Translations under genes and position numbers: made by a program | Assembly: GCA_019694515.1 (NCBI GenBank) | Contig: JAIBBU010000001.1 | Location: 124,001-188,000, forward strand | Source: Oligoflexia bacterium | Lineage (GTDB): Bacteria > Bdellovibrionota_C > UBA2361 > JBGSMV01 | Direction: 5' to 3' | DNA: 64,000 bases | Part shown: positions 52,750-61,327 of the stretch, in pieces | How positions within the stretch are numbered: position 1 is the stretch's first letter | How the letters are laid out: each line of letters starts with the position of its first letter | Notes under the pieces: model-generated | Told to the model about the DNA's origin: nothing | The model's database searches: none | Seen by the model: the letters and a program-made list of their open reading frames with translations, nothing else

Positions 52750-54517
52750 AAGAACGGCAATAGCAATTTTTCTTTGCATCTTGGTGGTGCTCGTTTATTC
52801 AGAGCTTTTCATTAATCCTGTGACGCAGGAGGCTGTGCGCCAAGAGCAGTTGCGGAAAGCGGAAGCGGCTGGTGTGACCACGCAGTCAAGCGGCTCTGCA
52901 CAAAGCACCGTCCCAGAAATTCTGCCTGCAGCGCAGAGTACGGGCCTTCCGACAGGGTCGGCAGCGGCTCCATCTACTCTGGCGGTACCACGACCGTCCG
53001 AAGTGCGCGCCGGCGGCGTCGTAGTTGTGGATGCGCCGCTTTACAAAGCCGAAATTGGTCTGGTCGGTGGGCGGCTGCTTAGCTTCCAACTTAAAAACTA
53101 CGCGGAAGTGCTGCACGGCAAGGATCCTCACGATCTCGTGCCTTTGAACCCCGAAGATGCGCCCCAGGAGCTGCCGTTGGGTCTTTTTATGCCGGGTTTC
53201 AGCGATACCCGCGTACGTTATTCAGTGTCCGGCGCTTCCGGGACTTCGGAACAGGGCAGTTACACAATGCTCCCTGGTTCCGAGTTGAAGATCGATCTGA
53301 TCGGTAGCCTGCCGGAAGGTTTAAGTTTCACTAAGAGTCTACATTTCAAGTCAGACAGCTATCTCTTTGATCTTAACGCCGCCGTCCTTCGCAACAATCA
53401 GCCGTTGAGTGTTCCGTTGTGGGTAGAGTGGAGCCACTTTACTAAGCTTAGTTTGAACGATCAGCGCATGAATCCCGAAACATTTAGCATGTTGGGGATC
53501 GACGGCAAGGTCACTAAGTTTGCAGTGGATAAGGTGATAGAAAACCATCCGAACTTTGGCAGTGCAACGTGGGTCTCCTTTGGGGAGCGTTACTTTATCA
53601 GTGCGCTGATTAGCGCGGGGGCGGAGAACAATTCGTTGGTGGACAAGCGCTCGCTTCGTTCGGACGCCGCTCTTCTCGGGGAGCAATATATTACCCGCAT
53701 CCAGACGGCGCCTAATTCCGGGCAGATGTCAGTATATGTCGGCCCGAAGGACTATCGCATTCTAAACCAGGCCGGTTATCAACTGCATCGGACCATCGAT
53801 TTGGGCTTCTTTTCGTTCCTTGGTTATCCACTGTTGTGGCTGATTCGATTCTTTCAGGAAATTCTGGGGAATTATGGCCTCGCGATCATTTTTCTAACGC
53901 TACTGATCAAGGCGCTCTTTTTGCCGATTACTAAAGCCAGCTTTGATTCTGCGCGCGCGATGCAGGAGCTTCAGCCAGAGATGAAAGCGCTAAAGGAGCG
54001 CATCAAGGATCCCAACAAGCTAAATCAAGAGATGGCGGCGCTTTTCAAAAAGCGCGGAGTGAACCCTCTAGGCGGGTGTCTGCCAATATTCTTACAGATC
54101 CCGGTATTCTTTGGTTTGTATTCGGCGCTCTTGAATTCGATCGAACTTAGACATGCACATTTTGCGCTATGGATTAAGGATTTGTCGGCGCCCGAATACT
54201 TTCCGGTGGGTGCGCTGCATATCCCGGTAATGATGATTATCGTGGGGCTCGCTATGTTCTGGCAGCAATTTAGTATGCCGCAGCCGCCGGACCCCGCACA
54301 GCGCCGCATGATGCTGATTATGACAGCGGTTTTCGCCGGAATGTTTATCATATTCCCATTGCCCTCGGGTCTGGTTCTTTACATGCTCGTCAATATTTTT
54401 ATGTCGATTACGCAGCAGACCTACCTGCGCAGCGATAGAAAAGCTTCGCCTTTTGCAGCGACCCTGGTGGCTGGAGTCGCAATCTTCGGACTGGGATTTG
54501 TTCTAACCCTGCTATAA
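52739..54517 (+). CDS. yidC: Membrane protein insertase YidC
   Basis: 592-aa Oxa1/YidC insertase with the N-terminal anchor (about 7-23), a large periplasmic domain (about 70-350), and a C-terminal conserved region of five helices (about 360-590). NYGLAIIFLTLLIKALFLPIT and the GGCLPIFLQIPVFFGLYSAL block are family marks. ATG 52739 gives MEDKRTAIAIFLCILVVLVYS; upstream starts from 52703 lie inside yidD. Full length for a Gram-negative YidC. It inserts Sec-dependent and -independent inner-membrane proteins. Confidence 0.95.
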   Translation: MEDKRTAIAIFLCILVVLVYSELFINPVTQEAVRQEQLRKAEAAGVTTQSSGSAQSTVPEILPAAQSTGLPTGSAAAPSTLAVPRPSEVRAGGVVVVDAPLYKAEIGLVGGRLLSFQLKNYAEVLHGKDPHDLVPLNPEDAPQELPLGLFMPGFSDTRVRYSVSGASGTSEQGSYTMLPGSELKIDLIGSLPEGLSFTKSLHFKSDSYLFDLNAAVLRNNQPLSVPLWVEWSHFTKLSLNDQRMNPETFSMLGIDGKVTKFAVDKVIENHPNFGSATWVSFGERYFISALISAGAENNSLVDKRSLRSDAALLGEQYITRIQTAPNSGQMSVYVGPKDYRILNQAGYQLHRTIDLGFFSFLGYPLLWLIRFFQEILGNYGLAIIFLTLLIKALFLPITKASFDSARAMQELQPEMKALKERIKDPNKLNQEMAALFKKRGVNPLGGCLPIFLQIPVFFGLYSALLNSIELRHAHFALWIKDLSAPEYFPVGALHIPVMMIIVGLAMFWQQFSMPQPPDPAQRRMMLIMTAVFAGMFIIFPLPSGLVLYMLVNIFMSITQQTYLRSDRKASPFAATLVAGVAIFGLGFVLTLL

Positions 54518-54526
54518 TTCGGTTGT

Positions 54527-55912
54527 ATGGCCGAGAGTTCTACTATCGCCGCGCTCGCGACTGCTCCGTCTCCGGCGGGCATCGCCGTGATTCGTATCAG
54601 TGGACCTAAAACACGTACTGCGCTTAAGGCGCTTTTCCGCTCGCGGCGCAGCCCGGTCCGTCACAAACGCGAGCTCGTTTATGGTGAGGTGCTGGATTTT
54701 CAATCGACTGAGGTGATCGATCGAGCTCTGGCCGTTTACATGCCGGGCCCGTTCAGTTTTACCGGAGAAGATGTCGGCGAGATTCATCTGCATGGCAGTC
54801 CGATTTTGGTGCAGAAAGTTTTACGTTCGATTTACGCATTCGGAATTGATCCTGCCGAGCCGGGGGAATTTTCGAAGCGCGCATTCATAAATGGGAAAAT
54901 CGATCTGGTACAGGCTGAAGCCATCTCCGATCTGATCACCGCTACCAGCGAACGGGCACTAATAGTGGCGGGAGATCATCTGGAAGGCAAATTTAGCGGA
55001 GCGATCGATAGGCTTGGCGAACCGCTGCGTGAAGGATTGGCGGAAATCGAGGCCTCCTTGGATTTCCCCGACGAGGACATAGACCCTAAAAGTTTGAATG
55101 TAATAGCCGGCAAACTGCAGGAGTGTGCGCTGGAGATTGAACGCTTACTGTCTTCCTACTCGTATGGGCAGATTTTGAAAGAAGGCTACCGCGTGCTGCT
55201 TTGCGGCGATCCCAATGTCGGAAAATCTAGCTTGCTAAATCGCCTCCTGAATTCCGACCGCGCCATCGTCACCGATGTGTCGGGTACGACCCGCGACCTA
55301 ATCGAGGAATCGAGTGTCTTGGGCGGGTACAAATTCATATTTTGCGATAGTGCCGGGATCGTTGAAACCAGCGATAAAGTAGAAAAGATAGGTGTAGAGC
55401 TCGCACTCAAACGGGTAGGGTGGGCCGATCTCCTGCTTTTGGTTGTCGATGCGTCGGCGCCAAACCGCAGCTGGCAGAATACGCTCCGATTGATTAAGCC
55501 TCAGGCTCGCAAAATCTGGTTAGTGGTTAATAAAGTCGATCTTAATCCCAATGCCGTTGGTGAATTTTTCTGCGATTCTGGGACCTGCGCCCAGAACTTC
55601 TATATCTCGGCAAAAACCGGCGACGGACTCGAGGCCCTCCAGGATGCTCTAGTTGAGGAGCTTAGGAGCGCCATTCCTGATCAAGCCGAAAGCAGCGGGG
55701 TCACCACGAACGAACGCCATATCTCCTGTTTGACGCGTGCCCGTGATGCTCTTACTCGTGCCATCAGTGCCATTCGTGCGGGCAAGATCCCCGCCGAAAT
55801 AATCGGAGCCGAGCTGCGAGACAGCCTCAAAGCCCTCGAAGAGCTCGTCGGCAAAACCTATACCGAAGATATCCTCGGCCGCATCTTCAGCCGCTTCTGC
55901 ATCGGGAAGTAA
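54527..55912 (+). CDS. mnmE: tRNA uridine-5-carboxymethylaminomethyl modification GTPase
   Basis: 461-aa MnmE (TrmE). The N-terminal folate-binding domain (1-120) starts TIAALATAPSPAGIAVIRISGP. The middle GTPase has GDPNVGKSSLLN (about 227-238), TDVSGTTRDLIEE, CDSAGI (G3), and NKVD (G4). The C-terminus ends FCIGK, carrying the catalytic Cys. With MnmG it modifies U34 of tRNAs reading split codon boxes. It starts 9 bases after yidC. After its stop comes the second inverted-repeat block. Confidence 0.96.
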   Translation: MAESSTIAALATAPSPAGIAVIRISGPKTRTALKALFRSRRSPVRHKRELVYGEVLDFQSTEVIDRALAVYMPGPFSFTGEDVGEIHLHGSPILVQKVLRSIYAFGIDPAEPGEFSKRAFINGKIDLVQAEAISDLITATSERALIVAGDHLEGKFSGAIDRLGEPLREGLAEIEASLDFPDEDIDPKSLNVIAGKLQECALEIERLLSSYSYGQILKEGYRVLLCGDPNVGKSSLLNRLLNSDRAIVTDVSGTTRDLIEESSVLGGYKFIFCDSAGIVETSDKVEKIGVELALKRVGWADLLLLVVDASAPNRSWQNTLRLIKPQARKIWLVVNKVDLNPNAVGEFFCDSGTCAQNFYISAKTGDGLEALQDALVEELRSAIPDQAESSGVTTNERHISCLTRARDALTRAISAIRAGKIPAEIIGAELRDSLKALEELVGKTYTEDILGRIFSRFCIGK

Positions 55913-55923
55913 ACTCAAGTAAA

Positions 55924-56314
55924 CTTAGTCTCAGAGACGTAGTACCGGACCATCCTGAAATATTTGTTTTGAAAGCAGCAAGTTCATGCTTGGAAGACAG
56001 TTGGACTGCGCTAAGATTGGCTTTATCTCCCGATCTCATTAAAGATTTAAAAGTGTGTTGTCGCGACGCCTCCCAGCTCCGCATCCAGAGTGGCAGGTTT
56101 CTAAAGCTAATGGAGGATGCTTTGAATAGAGTTCGGAAGATGTTTTTTGCATAGATCTATTAGTCGTTTCTTGTCCACCGTGCGGCCCATTTTCGCATCC
56201 AAAAGATAGATTTATGGCGCTAACTATTTGTAATTCGGCGCTGCTTGTCTTAGCACTCGCCATTTCGTAGCAAATTTAGAGTTGGCCAAACTGTACTAAG
56301 TCTCTGAGAATAAG
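55924..56314. repeat. Non-coding block bounded by inverted repeats (block B)
   Basis: A 22-bp end sequence at 55924-55945 (CTTAGTCTCAGAGAC, then GTAGTAC) recurs inverted at 56293-56314, 20 of 22 bases matching. It encloses about 347 bases between mnmE and the MEMO gene. The end sequence equals the 15-bp repeat of block A at 16 kb. Inside is a 61-codon frame from a TTG at 55969 with no known fold and AT-rich text after it; I do not call it a gene. The right end lies only 3 bases before the MEMO ATG, so it would sit on its ribosome site. No target duplication. Confidence 0.65.
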
Positions 56315-56317
56315 CGG

Positions 56318-57538
56318 ATGGAAAAGCCGAAGCTGCGTTGGCCGTTGGAGGTGAGGTTTGAGCAGGCGGGGTCTGAGCGGGTGCTGTTGATTCGGTGTCC
56401 GCTTGGGATTACCCCAGAGCCGCTGGTGCTAATTCCAGCCGTGGCGCCGCTGATTTCGGCCCTGGATGGAACCCTGAGCTGCGCGCAGATTGCAGAGAAA
56501 TTTTCAGTTTATGGGGTAAAGGCTGAATTGGTGCAGCAGCTCGCAGAGTTACTGGACCGGAGTTTCTTTCTTGCTGGACCACGCTTCGAAGCGGAAGCCG
56601 CGCGGATCAAGAAGGAATATTTGGCGGCTCCCGTTCGGCCCGCCGCGCTGGTTGGCGCCAGCTATGCAGCTTCCAGCAGTGCGTTATCTCTTGAATTGGA
56701 GCGCTACCTACTCAACAAAACTGACAAAGCAGCTGCAGCGGGCAGCCTGCTCTGTCTGGTCTCCCCGCACATCGACTATCGCCGCGGCTCGGTCGCTTAT
56801 GGAAAGACCTACAATCATATTCGCGCAGAAGAGCACGATCTTTATGTGGTGCTGGGTACTTCGCATCAATATAGTCCGCAAATGTTTCATCTCACGCAGA
56901 AGGATTTTGCTACGCCTTTCGGGATACTGCCTACGGACCAAACGTTTGTGCAGCGCCTCTCCCAGCTGTATGGATATGATCGGAGTTTTGCCGATGAATT
57001 TTTACATCGGCGCGAACATTCGCTCGAGTTACAGCTGCCTTTTTTAGCGTTTCTGAAGAAACAACCCAGAATCGTGCCGATTCTGGTAGGCAGTTTTCAT
57101 CACATGTTGGATTCCGGTCAGGCGCCCTCTGATTTTGGTGAGTACGAAGAATTTGTCGCGGCGCTGGCGGAGGTAACGCGCGAGAGAATCGGTCAGGGGC
57201 AGAAGCTTCTGTTCATTGCCGGAGTAGACATGGCCCACGTCGGACAAAATTTCGGGGACATCACCCGCCTTACTCCCGAATATATGGAGATGATAAAAGA
57301 GCGCGACCGTTCTTATCTGAACGCAATTGAGTCTCACGACAAGAAAGCGCTTTTCGGCCATATTGCTGAAGACGGAGATGCCCGTAGGATCTGCGGGTTT
57401 CCAACGATGTATCTGCTCCTGGATCTATTCGAGCGGCTAGGCCTTAAATATCGCAGCGAACTGTACGAGTATCGCCAAGCGGTTGATTACAACTCTGATT
57501 GTGCTGTGACCTTCGCGGGCATGGGGCTTTATATCTAG
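56318..57538 (+). CDS. MEMO1-family protein with winged-helix-like N-terminus
   Basis: 406-aa protein. The C-terminal 270 residues match the MEMO family: VSPHIDYRRGSVAYGKTY (about 148-165), VVLGTSHQYS, EHSLELQLPFL (about 233-243), VPILVGSFHH and FIAGVDMAHVGQNFGD, with the conserved His, Glu and Asp. The first about 110 residues resemble a PqqD-like winged helix (LISALDGTLSCAQIAEKF...LLDRSFFL). Memo proteins are co-listed with AMMECR1 and radical SAM proteins in the AmmeMemoRadiSam set, of which only this one is here. Function unknown; a non-heme iron or copper role has been proposed for relatives. Confidence 0.88.
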   Translation: MEKPKLRWPLEVRFEQAGSERVLLIRCPLGITPEPLVLIPAVAPLISALDGTLSCAQIAEKFSVYGVKAELVQQLAELLDRSFFLAGPRFEAEAARIKKEYLAAPVRPAALVGASYAASSSALSLELERYLLNKTDKAAAAGSLLCLVSPHIDYRRGSVAYGKTYNHIRAEEHDLYVVLGTSHQYSPQMFHLTQKDFATPFGILPTDQTFVQRLSQLYGYDRSFADEFLHRREHSLELQLPFLAFLKKQPRIVPILVGSFHHMLDSGQAPSDFGEYEEFVAALAEVTRERIGQGQKLLFIAGVDMAHVGQNFGDITRLTPEYMEMIKERDRSYLNAIESHDKKALFGHIAEDGDARRICGFPTMYLLLDLFERLGLKYRSELYEYRQAVDYNSDCAVTFAGMGLYI

Positions 57539-57632
57539 ATTGGCCAGGCTCCTTTTTTCGCCTCCTGGGCTGCGCGCTAAAGATTAATGGCCAAACACCC
57601 GATCCCTTGCCTGTAGTCTATCAGGGGAGCGT

Positions 57633-58094
57633 TTGCCGTTGTTCCTAAGAAAATTTCGTATACAGGTGGAGCCCGGGCACACGGAGCACATCTCATTTAA
57701 GGGCCATAAGATACGGCGGCCCACCGTGCTAATACGGGTGGGTAAGTGGTCCTTCTCCGAAAAAGCTTTTTTGCTTGGTGTTGCACTCGTTGCCTGTCAG
57801 GTTCTCGACGGCATTCTCACCTATGCAGGCGTACGCTTTGCGGTAGCGATGGAGGGCAATGTCTTTATTCGCCAGCTCATGCACATGTATGGTCTTGCGC
57901 CAGCCTTGCTTGTGGTGAAGTGTTTGGCCGTCACTCTGGTGGTAATGCTCGCCGGATACTCGCATCGGCGCCGCTGGATTCGTCCGCTAATTATCTTTTT
58001 GATTGTGATCTATTTTACCCTAGCCGTATTGCCGTGGACCTACCTGCTTTCTGCCTCGCACGCTAGAAGCCAGCATCAAGAAATCTCCGGCTAG
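57633..58094 (+). CDS. Small membrane protein, DUF5658-like
   Basis: 153-aa protein with a basic soluble N-terminus (1-38) and three hydrophobic helices (about 44-66, 88-108, 118-140). QVLDGILTYAGVRFAVAMEGN resembles the DUF5658 pattern (D..LT..G...G.EGN). Start is TTG at 57633, with GGGGAG 3 bases upstream; TTG 57639 is the alternative with better spacing. It stands alone between the MEMO gene and an unknown small gene. Function unknown. Confidence 0.65.
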   Translation: MPLFLRKFRIQVEPGHTEHISFKGHKIRRPTVLIRVGKWSFSEKAFLLGVALVACQVLDGILTYAGVRFAVAMEGNVFIRQLMHMYGLAPALLVVKCLAVTLVVMLAGYSHRRRWIRPLIIFLIVIYFTLAVLPWTYLLSASHARSQHQEISG

Positions 58095-58324
58095 TTAAAG
58101 CTGTTCCCAGCTCGATTATCTCCATTTCATACGAAGATCTCGTAGGGGCGCGTGTGCTTGCACTTGGAGCGCTTCTGCGCATAATAATGAAACTGGCGGC
58201 TGTATATTCACGGGTTTAAGCTGGTTTTTATTTTTTTACGTGACAGACGGAAGCAGTCTCTGCTGGTGCGCGGATAAGTGAGAGTAGGGCATGCGGCCCT
58301 GACTAATATCGCGTTAGGTGGATA

Positions 58325-58642
58325 ATGGAAAATAAAGAACAAAATTTCTTTGAAAAGTTCGGCCTCGAAGTAACGACCGGCGAGGTCGAGGTTGGGCAGA
58401 CATATCCGATCTACGGCATGATCACTAAGATGCTGGACGAGACACCGGGCAAGGTCATCGTCGAGATTAATTTTTCGATCAAAGCTAATATGTCGATTCC
58501 CGAGCGCGATAAAATTGAACTGCTAAAGCAGCGCGCTTTCGAACCTGGCATCTTCGTTTCTACGATTACCTCTAAGGAAGGCGGAATCGCAGTAGATTGC
58601 ACCACTGTCGTGTTCGGTAAGAAGCAGGCCTTTCAGGCATAA
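58325..58642 (+). CDS. Hypothetical protein, 105 aa
   Basis: Unrecognised small acidic cytoplasmic protein. Beta-rich core (EVTTGEVEVGQTYPIYGMITKML, GKVIVEINFSIKANM) and regular codon use support a real gene. GGTGG lies 5 bases before the ATG. A long perfect hairpin follows at 58673. Single-gene transcript likely. No known family motif; the segment is not an FKBP or S1 domain by eye. Confidence 0.7.
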   Translation: MENKEQNFFEKFGLEVTTGEVEVGQTYPIYGMITKMLDETPGKVIVEINFSIKANMSIPERDKIELLKQRAFEPGIFVSTITSKEGGIAVDCTTVVFGKKQAFQA

Positions 58643-58672
58643 ACAGATTTCATTCTTCATTCATCTTCCACA

Positions 58673-58697
58673 AACAAGCCGGCTCTGCCGGCTTGTT
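58673..58697 (+). terminator. Hairpin terminator after the 105-aa gene
   Basis: AACAAGCCGGC-TCT-GCCGGCTTGTT is a perfect 11-bp stem with a 3-base loop. The following TATTATCT tract has few T residues, so termination may be partial. Confidence 0.7.
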
Positions 58698-58743
58698 ATT
58701 ATCTATGTGGCGTTCTATCGTTGGTTAAAATATTTTCTAGCTT

Positions 58744-59424
58744 ATGGCCTCAGTGCAGAACGACCAGTTAGCATCCGGATATAGACCTTCTGCTACCCCA
58801 CCACCGGGTGGAGCGGGATCGGGGGTGCAAATCTCAGAGGTGCTTTCGTTCCTTCGCACCGTTGGAATCTTGGTAATCCTGGCAGTCTTTTTGCGCGGCT
58901 CGGTGGTTGAGGCCTTCAAGATACCCTCCGGCTCGATGATTCCCACCTTAATGATCGGGGATCACATTTTAGTCAGCAAATTTAGTTATGGTTTGAGGCT
59001 CCCCTTCTTTCGTAAGTCGATTTATCAGTTCAGCACCCCTAGGCGGGGTGATGTGGTGGTATTTACCAGACCGGATGATCCCTCGACGCCGCATGAGGAC
59101 GAATCACAAATAAATATCATCAAACGAGTGATTGGATTACCAGGGGATACAGTCGAGGTCCGCGGAACTACCGTCTACATAAACAATTCGCCTCTCTCGG
59201 AAAGCTATGCGCGCTGGGAGGAGGGTGGAGTGGTGGAAGGCAACTTTGGACCTGAAATCGTACCAGCGGGACATATATTTCTGATGGGCGATAACCGCGA
59301 TCATTCCAAGGACTCCCGATATTGGACCGATCCATTTCTGGATGTCGGATTGGTTAAGGGCAGAGCCCTTATCATCTATTGGTCTTGGGACAGTCTAAGT
59401 CGAATCAGTACATTGATTCGATAG
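58744..59424 (+). CDS. lepB: Signal peptidase I
   Basis: 226-aa inner-membrane serine protease that removes Sec and Tat signal peptides. A Pro/Gly-rich N-terminus is followed by one anchor helix (about 36-57). The catalytic Ser is in KIPSGSMIPTL (about 59-69), the catalytic Lys in IIKRVIGLPGD (about 122-132), and GDNRDHSKDSR (about 181-191) is the third conserved box. Only one anchor is seen, as in Gram-positive and many deltaproteobacterial enzymes. ygfZ starts 5 bases after the stop. Confidence 0.95.
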   Translation: MASVQNDQLASGYRPSATPPPGGAGSGVQISEVLSFLRTVGILVILAVFLRGSVVEAFKIPSGSMIPTLMIGDHILVSKFSYGLRLPFFRKSIYQFSTPRRGDVVVFTRPDDPSTPHEDESQINIIKRVIGLPGDTVEVRGTTVYINNSPLSESYARWEEGGVVEGNFGPEIVPAGHIFLMGDNRDHSKDSRYWTDPFLDVGLVKGRALIIYWSWDSLSRISTLIR

Positions 59425-59429
59425 TTGCG

Positions 59430-60320
59430 ATGACAGCCGTTTGTTTTGAAATTAACGGCGCTCTGATCTTCCGTTTCAGCGGAAAGGACAGCCCGCGATA
59501 CCTAAACGCTCGTCTAAGCAATGACATTAGGAACGTAAAAAGCGATCGCGCAATCCTGGCCGCGGCGCTAACCGCTCAAGGGAGAGTTGAGGGTCTCTTT
59601 AGTGTCAGCCTGGAATTGGATGGAAGTTTTCTGCTGGTCTGCGACGGCGGCGATGCGCCATCAGTTCTAACTGCCCTCAAGCGCTATATTGTGGCAGATC
59701 GAGTTGAAGTCGAGGATCTCAGCCTATCGCACTCCGTTCTGCATTTGATTTCCGACGACACCTCGGCGCTAGCGTCATTTAATCCACCGGATAACGTTCC
59801 TCTCGCTTTCGCATTTAACGGAGAGCTGAGAGTGCTTCGCAGGAAGAGGTCTGCGCAGCTGGGAATAGATGTTATCGGGCCTCGCGATAAGGTGCAGCAG
59901 CTGCGTTCCGACCTGCTGAATCACAACAGTGAATTTTGGTCGACAGAGCGCGCCCGTTTTGAGCGGCTCGCAGCCGGTATCCCGGCTTTTCCCGATGAAA
60001 TCGGCCCCGACGCGCTGCTCCTGGAAGCGGATTTATCAGAAGCTGTTTCATCTCGAAAAGGTTGTTACGTCGGGCAGGAGGTTCTGGAAAAGGTGCAATC
60101 ACACGGCAAGGCCCCGCGCCGCTTAGTGCTGCTCGAGGGCCACGGAGCTATTCCTGCGATCGGCGAACCGGTGCGCATGGCCGGAACTGTTTTGGGTAAA
60201 GTCTCTAGCGTTGCCGCTGCGCCGATCGGATCAAGCTGGCTCTGTTTTGCGCTACTGAAGAATCAAGAGATCCCCGAAACGCTAGAGGTACAGGATCACG
60301 CGGTTAGAGTGCGGCGCTGA
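59430..60320 (+). CDS. ygfZ: Folate-binding protein YgfZ
   Basis: 296-aa tetrahydrofolate-dependent protein used in Fe-S cluster enzyme maintenance. The diagnostic motif KGCYVGQEV is at about 210-218, with the conserved Cys. LNARLSNDIRNVKS and ALTAQGRVEGLF are the glycine-cleavage T-like folate-binding blocks. ATG 59430 is preferred over GTG 59379, which lies inside lepB. It converges with the following gene, overlapping its end by 17 bases. Confidence 0.92.
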   Translation: MTAVCFEINGALIFRFSGKDSPRYLNARLSNDIRNVKSDRAILAAALTAQGRVEGLFSVSLELDGSFLLVCDGGDAPSVLTALKRYIVADRVEVEDLSLSHSVLHLISDDTSALASFNPPDNVPLAFAFNGELRVLRRKRSAQLGIDVIGPRDKVQQLRSDLLNHNSEFWSTERARFERLAAGIPAFPDEIGPDALLLEADLSEAVSSRKGCYVGQEVLEKVQSHGKAPRRLVLLEGHGAIPAIGEPVRMAGTVLGKVSSVAAAPIGSSWLCFALLKNQEIPETLEVQDHAVRVRR

Positions 60321-61002
60321 CTTTGGCGCGAAAGTCGGCCAATAGATCGAAACCGACGATGCTGCTAAGTGCGCCGTTTAATCGTTCGAAGATCTGACCG
60401 TGCTTTAGCGGATCGACCGTCTTGGCTGAAAGCCCTTCGCTATAGGTGTGAAGTGCGAGCTGGGAAGTCGTCACCTCTAAAATCATAGTTTCTACTACTT
60501 CAGGCACGTAGCCCATCATGGCGGTGATGTAACTGCTGCCGAAAAATTCTAAACCGAGGCGAAACGCCTCCACCTGCAGAGGAATAATACGCCCCAGCTG
60601 CAGCAACGGCACATAGTCCGGCAGTCCGCGGTCTCGTTCTTCGGAAATTGTGTAGTTGATGTGATGAGAGCCGGAAAATTCAGAGAAGGCTGAGCATACT
60701 AGCGCGCTAAAATCAGTATGGTAATCCCGCCCCCCTTTCAGATCGGGATCGATCTGTCCCTTGACCCAAAGCAGTTCCTCCCGACCGGCTTGTGGGGCCG
60801 GAGTCAGCTGTGGATGAATGACGGCCCCGGAATCGATGCCCTTGGTGTCCTGTACCAACTGCGCCTGTTTCCGCGGCAGCAAATCAAAGCAGGCACAGTA
60901 GAGCTCGGGAACATTTGCGGCAGTAATGGCCGCATTCACAAGATAATCGACAGTAAGTGTGCGTGTTAAAAAGGCCCGTTTGACAGTAACTTCGGATGGC
61001 AT
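60304..61002 (-). CDS. Hypothetical protein, 232 aa
   Basis: Unrecognised cytoplasmic protein, with no signal peptide or membrane helix of note. Mixed alpha/beta content, with the C-terminal half mostly helical (LLQLGRIIPLQVEAFRLGLEFF). Its end overlaps ygfZ by 17 bases in convergent order, and its start faces the Tad locus across a 325-base gap. Codon use is like its neighbours, so it is probably real. Confidence 0.7.
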   Translation of the reverse strand: MPSEVTVKRAFLTRTLTVDYLVNAAITAANVPELYCACFDLLPRKQAQLVQDTKGIDSGAVIHPQLTPAPQAGREELLWVKGQIDPDLKGGRDYHTDFSALVCSAFSEFSGSHHINYTISEERDRGLPDYVPLLQLGRIIPLQVEAFRLGLEFFGSSYITAMMGYVPEVVETMILEVTTSQLALHTYSEGLSAKTVDPLKHGQIFERLNGALSSIVGFDLLADFRAKVSAAL

Positions 61003-61327
61003 GGCTCTATTTATATAGCTTACTGAGGAGCGCTGCCGTACCTGGTGCGCCTCCTTTCCGGCAAATGTTACAGGCGTTCACAATACTTGAAGAAATTATC
61101 TCAGTCCAAATTAGCTCGCATTAGTCCGGATTAGTCGCAATTCGCAAAACAGTCTTTGATTTGCCCCGCACCGCCTGCTAGCGTCCGCCATTCTAGGTTG
61201 TTCTGCGCAAGTTTCAAACAGCTAAACGAGTTCGTCAGGAAACTTTCTCTTCCAGTTTACGAACATCAGGGTGGGTCTACGCTTGTTTGGTCGAAAACCT
61301 AAAACAGTCGGGCGCTGGAGTCTGTAA
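61003..61327. promoter_or_regulatory. Divergent control region before the Tad locus, with 10-bp tandem repeat
   Basis: 325 bases without a gene. ATTAGCTCGC, ATTAGTCCGG and ATTAGTCGCA lie head to tail at 61110-61139, three related units with an exact 10-bp period. That spacing puts each unit on the same face of the helix, as operators often do. No clear -10/-35 pair or terminator was found. No strong ribosome site precedes cpaE. The regulator is unknown. Confidence 0.45.

Noticed and set aside
55969..56154. 61-codon frame inside block B
   Set aside because: TTG start with no ribosome site, no recognised fold, and located inside the repeat-bounded block.
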